In this document: piece after piece, positions 45,885 through 53,646 of the stretch
Layout: each line of letters opens with the position of its first letter
How positions within the stretch are numbered: the stretch's first letter is position 1
DNA from: Flavobacterium sharifuzzamanii
GTDB taxonomy: Bacteria; Bacteroidota; Bacteroidia; Flavobacteriales; Flavobacteriaceae
Length of the DNA: 64,000 nucleotides
Assembly (NCBI RefSeq): GCF_003254585.1
Contig: NZ_QJGZ01000040.1
Location: 248,001 to 312,000, forward strand
Reading direction: 5' to 3'
Translations under genes and position numbers: made by a program
The notes under the pieces: generated by a model
Databases searched by the model: none
What the model saw: only the letters and a program-made list of their open reading frames with translations
Told to the model about the DNA's origin: nothing

Positions 45885-47023
45885 CAGCAGTCTATAAATT
45901 CTTTAATAATTTTCTCGTTGTCCTGACCTAGTTTTGGCGAGCCTTTTCCTGAAGTCATATATTCGCCGTCAATTTTTATCGGACAGCGTGTAGTTTTATA
46001 AGTATAGCCGTCAAGCATTTCGACTTGCTGGGTGAAATTCAAAACCTTAAATCCGTCTTCAGCAAATAGCTGCTGATAGTTTAAAACTCCTGCGCACCAA
46101 ATGTCGGCGGGTTCTAAAATATCTAACCAAAACTGTGTTTCTTGCGTTTGCAAATGATCGGCAAGTATATTTTTGATTTCGTCTCTAAGCGTAAATTTGT
46201 TTTCAGGAAAAGCTAATAAAGCATCACATTTTAGCAAAGAAGCCAAAACAGGAATCGATCCCATTGCTAGTGCGAGATAACCGTTTTTGGTTTTGTAAAT
46301 TCCGTATGGAGCGCCCAAATAAGCGTGTGCGTTATTGGTTTTAGTTCGAACAGGCAATTCGCCGCCGTCATTAAAATAGGTCGTAATTGTTTCAAATTGA
46401 AAATCAAATGCAGATTCCAACATACTGACTTGAACTTGTGCGCCAATGTTATGAGTTGCTTTTCGGTATAAGGAGGCTAAAATTCCTTGCGCTAAATGAG
46501 CTCCGGCAAGCATATCTACAATCGATAATCCCATTGGAACTGGACCATCTTTATGATTACCGCTTAACCAAGTCAAAGCCGTTAAAGATTGTAAAAGCAA
46601 GTCTTGTCCCGGTAAATCTTTCAAATCTGGATGTTCTCCAAAACCTGAAATTGACCCATAAATCACATTTGGATTAACGTTTTTTACGTCATCATAACTC
46701 AAACCAATGCGCTCCATAACTCCGGGTCTGAAATTGTGCATGACAACATCGGCTTTAGCTAATAGTTTTTTTAGTTTTTGAAGTTCCTCTGGCTGTTTAA
46801 AATCAATCGCAAAAGATTCTTTGTTTCTGTTGATAGTATGAAAAACAGACGATTCGCCGTTCATAATCAAATCAGAAGTATATAAAGTACGGCAGATATC
46901 TCCCGTTCCCGGTTTTTCAATTTTTATCACGCGCGCTCCCAAATCGGCCAGACGCAAACTCGCCGACGGGCCCGAAAGAAACTGACTGAAATCTACAATT
47001 AAATAATCTTCTAATGGTTTCAT
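45884..47023 (-). CDS. CaiB/BaiF (class III) CoA-transferase
   Basis: A 379-residue family III CoA-transferase. Motifs are SQFLSGPSASLRLADLGARVIKIEKP (about 13-38), NRNKESFAIDFK, VVMHNFRPGVMERIGL, and the catalytic aspartate D141 in PGQDLLLQSLTALTWLSG. These enzymes move CoA between carboxylic acids through an aspartyl anhydride or thioester. It is about as long as family members and clearly paralogous to the gene at 47133-48275. It is coupled to the solute-binding homologue that follows it, in mirrored order to the other pair. The acid substrate is unknown. Confidence 0.9.
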   Translation of the reverse strand: MKPLEDYLIVDFSQFLSGPSASLRLADLGARVIKIEKPGTGDICRTLYTSDLIMNGESSVFHTINRNKESFAIDFKQPEELQKLKKLLAKADVVMHNFRPGVMERIGLSYDDVKNVNPNVIYGSISGFGEHPDLKDLPGQDLLLQSLTALTWLSGNHKDGPVPMGLSIVDMLAGAHLAQGILASLYRKATHNIGAQVQVSMLESAFDFQFETITTYFNDGGELPVRTKTNNAHAYLGAPYGIYKTKNGYLALAMGSIPVLASLLKCDALLAFPENKFTLRDEIKNILADHLQTQETQFWLDILEPADIWCAGVLNYQQLFAEDGFKVLNFTQQVEMLDGYTYKTTRCPIKIDGEYMTSGKGSPKLGQDNEKIIKEFIDC

Positions 47024-47087
47024 TTTTTTTGTTTAACCGTTTTTATGGTTTAATCGTTTAATCGTTGTATTTGTTTAACCATTAATT

Positions 47088-47122
47088 CGTTTATTTGTTT
47101 AATACGATTAAACAAATAAACG
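47088..47122. repeat. Perfect 16-base inverted repeat between CoA-transferase genes
   Basis: CGTTTATTTGTTTAAT (47088-47103), spacer ACG, ATTAAACAAATAAACG (47107-47122). The surrounding 109-base gap is full of GTTTAA and ATCGTTT words. It could reduce read-through or form an mRNA boundary between the two pairs. Confidence 0.7.
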
Positions 47123-47132
47123 ATTCAACAAT

Positions 47133-48275
47133 CTAGCGAATAAACTGTTCGTGTATTTTCAAATTGTCCTGTCCTACTTTTGGTGCTGCTTTTTCGCTTA
47201 GCAAAATTTCTCCATCCAATTGTATCGGACTTCTGGTGGTTACCAAAGTTTCGCCTTCGGTATTTTTAACGGTTTGTTTCAGCTGTAATTCATTTACAAA
47301 GCGCTGATTGTCCAGTTCTTCGTAATTGAAAACTTTTCCGCACCAAATACCTTCTTTCTGCAATATTTCAATCCAATAATCAGAAGTTTGGGTTTGAATT
47401 CTTTCACTCAAAATCGTTCTGATTTCGTCGCGCTTTTCAAACCAAAGATGTTTATCTGCAAAGGCATTTAAATCTAAACCTAATGTATTTCCAATAAAAA
47501 GTAAATCACCCATTGCGAGAGACAAATAACCATCTTGCGTTTGATAAACTCCGTAAGGTGCGCTTAAAAAAGCATGCGCACTTCCTTTAATATCACCACG
47601 TTCAGGCAATTGACCGCCATCATTTAGGAAAGAAGTAATCGCTTCAAATTGTACATCGAGAATAGATTCCAGCAAACTGACTTCAACCAAAACACCTTTT
47701 TTAGTTTTGGCTCTTTTTAGAAGCGCTGCTAAAATTCCTTGTACAAAATGATTTCCACACATTAAATCGGCTACAGCCAAACCAAAAGGAACTGGGCCTT
47801 GACTTTTACGTCCACTTAACCAGCTTAAGCCAGAAAGCGATTGTAACAATAAATCTTGTCCCGGTTTTTTTGCCCACGGTCCTTCATTTCCGTAACCTGT
47901 AATAGTTCCGTAAATAATCTGTGGATTTATAGAAAGCGTATTTTCAAAATCTAATCCGATTTTTTCCATCACTCCAGGTCTGAAATTATGTGTCATAATA
48001 TCAGCCTTTTCGATCAGTTTTTTAATTAAAACCAAATCGTCAGGATTTTTTAAATCGGCTGCAAAAGATTCTTTATTTCTATTAATCGTATGAAAAAGTA
48101 AACTGCTATCATCTACAAACAAATCTTTAATACTTAATTGTCTGCAAGCTTCACCTTTTACGGGACGTTCGATTTTGATAACACGTGCGCCCAAATCGGC
48201 CAGTTTTAATCCTGCCGAAGGTCCTGCTAAAAACTGGCAGAATTCCAGAACAACTAATCCTTCTAAAGGTCTCAT
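47133..48275 (-). CDS. CaiB/BaiF (class III) CoA-transferase
   Basis: A 380-residue paralogue of the CoA-transferase at 45884-47023, with the same landmarks at the same positions: CQFLAGPSAGLKLADLGARVIKIERP, THNFRPGVMEKIGL and catalytic D141 in PGQDLLLQSLSGLSWLSG. Its start overlaps the stop of the upstream solute-binding homologue by 4 bases. Two paralogues in one run could form a hetero-oligomer or act on two successive acids. The acid substrate is not predictable from sequence. Confidence 0.9.
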   Translation of the reverse strand: MRPLEGLVVLEFCQFLAGPSAGLKLADLGARVIKIERPVKGEACRQLSIKDLFVDDSSLLFHTINRNKESFAADLKNPDDLVLIKKLIEKADIMTHNFRPGVMEKIGLDFENTLSINPQIIYGTITGYGNEGPWAKKPGQDLLLQSLSGLSWLSGRKSQGPVPFGLAVADLMCGNHFVQGILAALLKRAKTKKGVLVEVSLLESILDVQFEAITSFLNDGGQLPERGDIKGSAHAFLSAPYGVYQTQDGYLSLAMGDLLFIGNTLGLDLNAFADKHLWFEKRDEIRTILSERIQTQTSDYWIEILQKEGIWCGKVFNYEELDNQRFVNELQLKQTVKNTEGETLVTTRSPIQLDGEILLSEKAAPKVGQDNLKIHEQFIR

Positions 48276-49420
48276 ACGGTCTGGATTTTTAGAGATTCCG
48301 CGTAAAGCGAATTCATTTCTTCCAACACTTTTAATTCGTCTCCGCCATTCATCAAATAATTGCGAACCACATCTCCCGCATGATCTTGGAAATACATGTG
48401 TCCATAGTATCTCGGACGAAGGAAAGCGCGTTCTAAAGCTGGTAAAGTATTTTTGAAATAATCGTGTGTCACTCCATTAATTCTTTCGCTTTTCCAAGCT
48501 TGCAAATGTCCTGGCTGACCGCCATTATCAGTATAAATATTCTGCTGAACCTGTGATGAACACGTAAATTCAGCATATTTTATGGCTGTTTCAATATGTT
48601 CGCTGAATGAAGAAACCGCTAATCCAGTTCCTCCCAAAGAAGAAATCATCGGATTGTCATTCAATTTAACTAAATCATAAAAATGTAAAAGGTTTTGGCT
48701 GTAGCCAATGCGAGAATAATTGGAATAACCATAAGCAAAAGGGCAGTAGGCAATTTCGTCTGAATTAACCATCGCTTCATAAACTTGAATTGGATTACGG
48801 TTAAAGTTTTTATTATCAATTAATTGAGCTAATTCTCTAAACATTTGAAGGGCTTTGATTCCTGTGGATTCAGAAATCACTTTTTCTTCAGAAAGAAAAG
48901 GAGCTTCGCCCAAACTGCAGCAAAACATATAAAAGCTCATTAAAACATCTACAGGAATTCCGGCAAAGGCAACTAAACCTTTTTTAGCCAATGCTAATAA
49001 ATCATCATACGTTTTAGGAACTTCTAAATTGTTTTTTTTCAAAAGATCCAAGCGGGCAGAAGCAACAGGAGTTGCAGCATCGATTGGAAGCGCCCATAAT
49101 TTGTCGTGAAAAACATAACTTCCGTACGATTTTCCAACAGTATTACTTTCTTGATCTTTAATATATTCGTTTGATAAATAATCAGATAACGGAAGAATCG
49201 CTTTGGTTTGCGCTCCAAAACCTGTCCAGGGATGATCAATGACCAATAAATCAAATCTTTTGGCTAAGTCTTCGATAGAGGCATCGGCAAATTCTTGTAA
49301 ACTTCTCTTTTCCCAAGAAATTTCAACATCAGGATGTAATTCTGTAAAACGCTGTGATGTGGCAACCATTGGAAGTAAACCTCTTGTATGATTCCAAGTT
49401 ATGCCTTTTAATTTTATCAT
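48272..49420 (-). CDS. Leaderless solute-binding-protein homologue, first gene of leftward operon
   Basis: A solute-binding family 1 protein of 382 residues from the start MIKLKGITWNHTRGLLPMVATSQRF. An in-frame start further upstream at 49546 would add 42 residues with a membrane helix. That start lies upstream of an excellent promoter (49483-49512), so it would not be on the transcript, and the paralogue at 44628-45884 also starts without a leader. I therefore choose 49420. Motifs include HDKLWALPIDAATPVASARLDLLKKN and MVNSDEIAYCPFAYGYSNY. The stop overlaps the next CoA-transferase start by 4 bases. If the long form were made it would be membrane-anchored. Confidence 0.75.
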   Translation of the reverse strand: MIKLKGITWNHTRGLLPMVATSQRFTELHPDVEISWEKRSLQEFADASIEDLAKRFDLLVIDHPWTGFGAQTKAILPLSDYLSNEYIKDQESNTVGKSYGSYVFHDKLWALPIDAATPVASARLDLLKKNNLEVPKTYDDLLALAKKGLVAFAGIPVDVLMSFYMFCCSLGEAPFLSEEKVISESTGIKALQMFRELAQLIDNKNFNRNPIQVYEAMVNSDEIAYCPFAYGYSNYSRIGYSQNLLHFYDLVKLNDNPMISSLGGTGLAVSSFSEHIETAIKYAEFTCSSQVQQNIYTDNGGQPGHLQAWKSERINGVTHDYFKNTLPALERAFLRPRYYGHMYFQDHAGDVVRNYLMNGGDELKVLEEMNSLYAESLKIQTV

Positions 49421-49482
49421 TTTTATATAGGAATTTTGGGTAGTGAAATCGTTTGAAATAATAAATGTAAAAAATACAATTA

Positions 49483-49512
49483 CAAAAGTAGAAATAAGAT
49501 TTAAATGAACAA
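49483..49512 (-). promoter_or_regulatory. Promoter of the leftward SBP/CoA-transferase operon
   Basis: On the minus strand TTG (49512-49510) is followed after 19 bases by TACTTTTG (49490-49483), an exact consensus. Transcription would start near 49476, about 56 nt before the chosen start codon at 49420 and downstream of the alternative start at 49546. Confidence 0.65.
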
Positions 49513-49671
49513 GGAATCCTTTATTTATTAAAGAATCTTTTTGCATAAAAGGATAATTAGTGATGTAATTTCTACAAACTGTCTAAAAAATGTTATAAAA
49601 ATTTAAAGTTTAGCTATTTTAAGAAGAGGAAAATAAAATATATCTCGGATATTAATTTTTAAAAAGTATTT

Positions 49672-49704
49672 TTGTAATTGTATTTTTTACATTTATTAAT
49701 TTTG
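49672..49704 (+). promoter_or_regulatory. Promoter of the rightward FAH/dehydrogenase operon
   Basis: TTG at 49672-49674 and TAATTTTG at 49697-49704, spacing 22. It is divergent from the promoter at 49483-49512; the 160 bases between them are the likely shared control region in this 399-base gap. No palindromic operator was found there. Confidence 0.55.
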
Positions 49705-49819
49705 CTTTGCTTTTTTACAGGATTTAGAATAGATAAGAAGTAGAATTTCTAGGATGATTATACGATTGATGGAGACTTTTCATCTAAAAAATTAAACTAA
49801 CAATTAAAAATATACGATT

Positions 49820-50674
49820 ATGAAATTAATACGTTTTGGAGAAATCGGAAAAGAGAAACCTGGAGTTTTGATTGGAGAAAAGAGATATGATGTTTCTTCA
49901 CTTGTAACCGATTTTAACGAAAGTTTCTTTGAAGAAAACGGATTAGAGAAATTACAAAAGGTATTAGAAAGAAATCCAACTTTGCCAGAAGTTGATGCTT
50001 CTGTACGTTTAGGTTCGCCTGTTGCGAGACCTTCAAAAATTATCTGCATTGGCTTAAATTATATCGATCATTGTAAAGAAACCAACGCACCGATTCCGAC
50101 AGAACCAATTATTTTCTTTAAATCAACAACTTCTTTGTGCGGTCCAGATGATGATTTGATTATTCCGAAAAACTCTGAAAAAACAGATTGGGAAGTAGAA
50201 TTGGCTTTTATCGTGGGCAAAAAAGCAAGTTATGTCGAAGAAGCTGAAGCTTTAGATTATGTGGCTGGTTATGCTTTATTAAATGATTATAGTGAAAGAG
50301 CTTTTCAACTAGAGCGCGGCGGACAATGGGCAAAAGGAAAAGGAAGCGACACTTTTGCGCCTCTTGGGCCATTTTTGGCTACAAAAGATGAAATCGCTGA
50401 TGTGGATAATTTAAAAATGTGGCTGACGGTAAACGGTAAAAAATACCAAGATAGTAACACGTTGAATTTAGTTTTCAAAATTCCTTATTTAGTGCATTAT
50501 CTAAGTCAGTTTATGACATTGCTTCCAGGCGATATTATCAGTACAGGAACGCCTCCGGGAGTTGGTTTAGGAATCAAACCAGATCCGATTTATATTAAAG
50601 CTGGCGATGTTGTTGAATTGGGAATTGAAGGTTTAGGAACAAGCAAACAGAAAGCTGTAGCATATCAAAAATAA
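49820..50674 (+). CDS. FAH-family hydrolase, probable 2,4-diketo-3-deoxy-sugar-acid hydrolase
   Basis: A 284-residue fumarylacetoacetate hydrolase family protein. Metal-binding and catalytic segments are GLNYIDHCKET near 78-88, TDWEVELAFIVGKKA (Glu ligands), LNDYSERAFQLERGGQWAKGKGSDTFAPLGP, and ISTGTPPGVGLG near 237-248. Close relatives in deoxyhexose oxidation cleave 2,4-diketo-3-deoxy-L-fuconate or -rhamnonate to pyruvate and lactate. It leads a four-gene rightward operon with a dehydrogenase, an SDR and a lactonase-type enzyme, which supports that role. Other FAH substrates cannot be excluded. Confidence 0.82.
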   Translation: MKLIRFGEIGKEKPGVLIGEKRYDVSSLVTDFNESFFEENGLEKLQKVLERNPTLPEVDASVRLGSPVARPSKIICIGLNYIDHCKETNAPIPTEPIIFFKSTTSLCGPDDDLIIPKNSEKTDWEVELAFIVGKKASYVEEAEALDYVAGYALLNDYSERAFQLERGGQWAKGKGSDTFAPLGPFLATKDEIADVDNLKMWLTVNGKKYQDSNTLNLVFKIPYLVHYLSQFMTLLPGDIISTGTPPGVGLGIKPDPIYIKAGDVVELGIEGLGTSKQKAVAYQK

Positions 50675-50692
50675 AAATTAAGAAAGTATAAA

Positions 50693-51706
50693 ATGAAATA
50701 TATTGTTTGCGAAAAACCTCAGGAATTTCTATTAAAAGAAACCAATATTCCAGAACCAAAAGAGGGAGAAGTTTTATTGAAAATTAAAAGAATCGGAATC
50801 TGCGGAACTGATATTCACGCTTTTGGTGGAACTCAGCCGTATTTTGAATATCCAAGAATTTTAGGTCACGAATTGGCTGCTGAATATGTAAAGGGAAATG
50901 CAGAAGGATTTAAACCGGGAGATAAAGTGACTTTTATTCCATATTTCAACTGCGGAAAATGTGTTGCCTGCAGAAACGGATTGACAAACTGCTGCGTAAA
51001 TATTAAAGTTTTCGGTGTTCATATTGACGGCGGAATGGCTGAATATGTTTCGATTCCAGAACAATATTTATTGCACGGTCAAGGTTTAGATTATGATGAA
51101 TTGGCTTTGGTTGAACCTTTGGCAATTGCGGCGCACGGCGTTAGAAGAGCGGCTGTAAAACCAACTGATACTGTTTTGGTAATGGGAGCAGGACCAATCG
51201 GAATTGGTTTGATTCAGTTTGCTAAAATTGCCGGAGCAAAAGTAATCGTAATGGACATTAACGATTACAGATTAAATTTCTGTAAAACGGAACTAAATGC
51301 AGATGAAACGATTAATCCGTTAAATGATGATGTTGCGCAAAAGTTAGCTGAATTGACAAACGGTGATATGGCAAATGTGGTTATTGATGCTACAGGAAAT
51401 CAGAAAGTAATGAACAGCGCTTTTAATTATATTTCACACGGCGGAAGATTTGTTTTGGTTGGACTTCAAAAAGGCGAATTAAGTTTTAGTCATCCCGATT
51501 TCCACAAAAGAGAATCGACTTTAATGAGCAGCCGAAATGCGACTATTGAAGATTTTGAATATGTAATGAAATGTCTGAAAGAAGGAAAAATCGATCCTAA
51601 AAAATACATCACACACAGAACTAGTTTTGATGAAATGATTACTGATTTTGGGAATTTGATTGATCCGAAAAATAATGTGATTAAGGCGCTGATTGAAATA
51701 GATTAA
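50693..51706 (+). CDS. Zinc-dependent sugar/alcohol dehydrogenase
   Basis: A 337-residue medium-chain dehydrogenase. Catalytic zinc ligands lie in GICGTDIHAFGG and GHELAAEY, structural-zinc cysteines in CGKCVACRNGLTNCC, and the NAD-binding motif is GAGPIGIGLIQFAK near 158. It resembles threonine, sorbitol and galactitol dehydrogenases. In this operon it could oxidise the free sugar to its lactone or act on a later hydroxy acid; sequence alone does not say which. It starts 18 bases after the FAH gene. A 30-base inverted-repeat element follows it. Confidence 0.87.
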   Translation: MKYIVCEKPQEFLLKETNIPEPKEGEVLLKIKRIGICGTDIHAFGGTQPYFEYPRILGHELAAEYVKGNAEGFKPGDKVTFIPYFNCGKCVACRNGLTNCCVNIKVFGVHIDGGMAEYVSIPEQYLLHGQGLDYDELALVEPLAIAAHGVRRAAVKPTDTVLVMGAGPIGIGLIQFAKIAGAKVIVMDINDYRLNFCKTELNADETINPLNDDVAQKLAELTNGDMANVVIDATGNQKVMNSAFNYISHGGRFVLVGLQKGELSFSHPDFHKRESTLMSSRNATIEDFEYVMKCLKEGKIDPKKYITHRTSFDEMITDFGNLIDPKNNVIKALIEID

Positions 51707-51733
51707 GAATTACAGTTGAGTTTTTACATCTAG

Positions 51734-51839
51734 TTTGTCATTTCGACGAAGGAGAAATCTTCGCGAGAAACTCTACAAAGATTGGCGAATTTCTATATGG
51801 AGCTACTTACGAAGATTTCTCCTTCGTCGAAATGACAAA
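51734..51839. repeat. Inverted-repeat element with perfect 30-base arms
   Basis: The left arm 51734-51763 (TTTGTCATTTCGACGAAGG...) and right arm 51810-51839 are perfect complements around 46 bases. It looks like a small non-autonomous or REP-like element inserted between two operon genes. An open frame runs out of it into the SDR gene, which creates a false upstream start at 51735. Confidence 0.85.
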
Positions 51840-51875
51840 AATGAGGAAAAATATAACTTTAAATACCCACAAAAA

Positions 51876-52673
51876 ATGGATTTAAACTTGAAAAATAAAA
51901 TAGTTGTCGTTTCTGGTTCAGCTGGAAAAGAAGGCAGTATCGGAGAAACAATCGTGAATAGATTGGCAGATGAAGGCGCAATTCCGGTTTTGGTTGACAG
52001 GAACGCTAGAGGTTTCGAATACGTAGAAAGGCTTCAAAAAAGAGGAGTTAATTCACTATTTGTACAAACTGATGTAACAGATCCTGTTGCAATCGAAAAT
52101 GCCGTAAAAGTAATCGGAGCTAAATATGGAAGAATCGATGCTATAATTAATAATGTTGGTGTAAATGATGGTGCAGGATTAGATGCTTCTTACGAGGAAT
52201 TTATGGATTCATTGAAGTTAAATGTAGTAAGTTACTTTTTATTGGCTAAATATGCACTTCCTTATTTAAAAGAATCAAAAGGAAATATCTTAAATATAGG
52301 TTCAAAAGTGGCTTTAACAGGTCAAGGAGGAACTTCTGGTTACGCTGCTGCGAAAGGCGGTGTTTTAGGCTTAACAAGAGAATGGGCAGTAGATTTGATT
52401 CAGTTTGGAATACGTTCGAATGCGATTATTATTGCTGAAAGTTATACGCCTGCTTACGAAGATTGGATTAAAACATTGCCAGACGGAGAGGCAGTTTTGA
52501 AAAAAATTAGTAAAACGATTCCGTTAGAAAGTCGTATGACCAAAACAGAAGAAATTGCAGATACAGCACTTTTTATCATCTCAGAAAAATCGTCGCATAC
52601 AACGGGACAATTTGTTTTTGTGGATGGAGGTTACGTACATTTAGATCGCGCTTTGATAAGCGATGTTAATTAA
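51876..52673 (+). CDS. Short-chain dehydrogenase/reductase
   Basis: A 265-residue SDR when started at MDLNLKNKIVVVSGSAG. The frame is open for 47 codons further upstream, but those codons encode an Arg-rich stretch read from the inverted-repeat element, so the start at 51876 is preferred. The cofactor motif is unusual, SGSAGKEGSIG in place of TGxxxGxG. NNVG, a serine in NIGSKVALTGQ and the YxxxK pair in GYAAAKGG follow. It is 6 bases from the lactonase gene. In deoxyhexose oxidation an SDR oxidises the 2-keto-3-deoxy acid or the sugar itself; either fits. Confidence 0.87.
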   Translation: MDLNLKNKIVVVSGSAGKEGSIGETIVNRLADEGAIPVLVDRNARGFEYVERLQKRGVNSLFVQTDVTDPVAIENAVKVIGAKYGRIDAIINNVGVNDGAGLDASYEEFMDSLKLNVVSYFLLAKYALPYLKESKGNILNIGSKVALTGQGGTSGYAAAKGGVLGLTREWAVDLIQFGIRSNAIIIAESYTPAYEDWIKTLPDGEAVLKKISKTIPLESRMTKTEEIADTALFIISEKSSHTTGQFVFVDGGYVHLDRALISDVN

Positions 52674-52679
52674 AAAGAT

Positions 52680-53510
52680 ATGAGTAAAAGAATAGATTCC
52701 CATCAGCATTTTTGGAAGTTTGATCCCGTTAGAGACAGCTGGATTGATGAAACCATGCAGAATATTCAAAGAGATTTTCTTCCTGAAGATTTACAGCCAT
52801 TATTAAAAGAAAATCAGTTTGAAGGTTGTGTTGCAGTTCAGGCAAGTCAGTCAGAAGAGGAAACTCATTTTTTATTGGATTTGGCTTCTAAAAATGATTT
52901 CATAAAAGGAGTTGTCGGCTGGATTGATTTGCGAAATGAGAATATTGCTGACCGTTTGCAATTCTTTTCAGATAAAAAAAAGCTGAAAGGTTTTAGACAC
53001 GTCGTTCAAGGCGAAGCTGATGATTTTATGTTAGGAGCAGAATTTAGAAGAGGAATCGCAGCTTTAAAAGCATTTAATTATACTTACGATATATTGATTT
53101 TCGAACGTCAATTACCAGCTGCAATAAGTTTGGTAAAAGATTTTCCAAATCAAAAATTTGTAATTGATCATATTGCCAAACCAGATATCAAATCGGGAAG
53201 TATTGATTCTTGGAAAAAGGGAATCGAAGAAATTGCAAAGTACGAAAACGTTTGGTGTAAAATCTCAGGAATGGTCACAGAAGCCGATTGGAAAAACTGG
53301 AAACCAGAAGATTTAAAACCGTATTTAGATGTAATTTTTGAAAACTTTTCAATTGATAAATTAATGTACGGCTCAGATTGGCCAGTTCTCAATGTTGCTT
53401 CTGATTATAGTGAAGTGGTAAAAACATTGGAAGATTATATTTCGAAGTTTTTAATTGAAGATCAAAATAAGATTTGGTTTGAGAATGCGAATGCATTTTA
53501 TAACCTATAA
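52680..53510 (+). CDS. Amidohydrolase, probable sugar-acid lactonase
   Basis: A 276-residue amidohydrolase of the PF04909 group. The metal-binding HxH is in RIDSHQHFWKFDPVRDSWIDE. VQASQSEEETHFLLDLA, GWIDLRNENIADRL, VIDHIAKPDIKSG (histidine ligand near 163) and YGSDWPVLN (aspartate near 237) follow. Characterised relatives hydrolyse L-fuconolactone or L-rhamnono-1,4-lactone. It is the last gene of the FAH-ADH-SDR-lactonase operon, and the set covers lactone opening, ketone formation and final cleavage but lacks the sugar-acid dehydratase. Confidence 0.85.
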   Translation: MSKRIDSHQHFWKFDPVRDSWIDETMQNIQRDFLPEDLQPLLKENQFEGCVAVQASQSEEETHFLLDLASKNDFIKGVVGWIDLRNENIADRLQFFSDKKKLKGFRHVVQGEADDFMLGAEFRRGIAALKAFNYTYDILIFERQLPAAISLVKDFPNQKFVIDHIAKPDIKSGSIDSWKKGIEEIAKYENVWCKISGMVTEADWKNWKPEDLKPYLDVIFENFSIDKLMYGSDWPVLNVASDYSEVVKTLEDYISKFLIEDQNKIWFENANAFYNL

Positions 53511-53517
53511 ATAGATT

Positions 53518-53584
53518 TTTAGCCACAGATTAAAGGATTAAAATGATTAAAAAATCTGTGAAAATCCTTTAATCTGTGGCTAAA
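53518..53584. repeat. Inverted repeat, AGCCACAGATT family, copy 1
   Basis: TTTAGCCACAGATTAAAGGA plus TT at 53518-53539 is the exact complement of 53563-53584. A second copy lies at 59525-59588. It separates the convergent lactonase and PL10 genes and may serve both as a terminator. Confidence 0.85.
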
Positions 53585-53646
53585 TATTTTCTCAACTAAT
53601 TTTCGCAGATACAATATTTTTAATTTGTGAATTTGTGGCGAAAAAA

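Noticed and set aside
44628..49420. Conventional ABC sugar importer
   Set aside because: Two solute-binding homologues occur, but no permease or ATPase gene is near and both proteins lack export signals.
51735..51875. N-terminal extension of the SDR (47 codons)
   Set aside because: It is read from the inverted-repeat element, is Arg-rich and unlike SDR N-termini; the start at 51876 fits the family.
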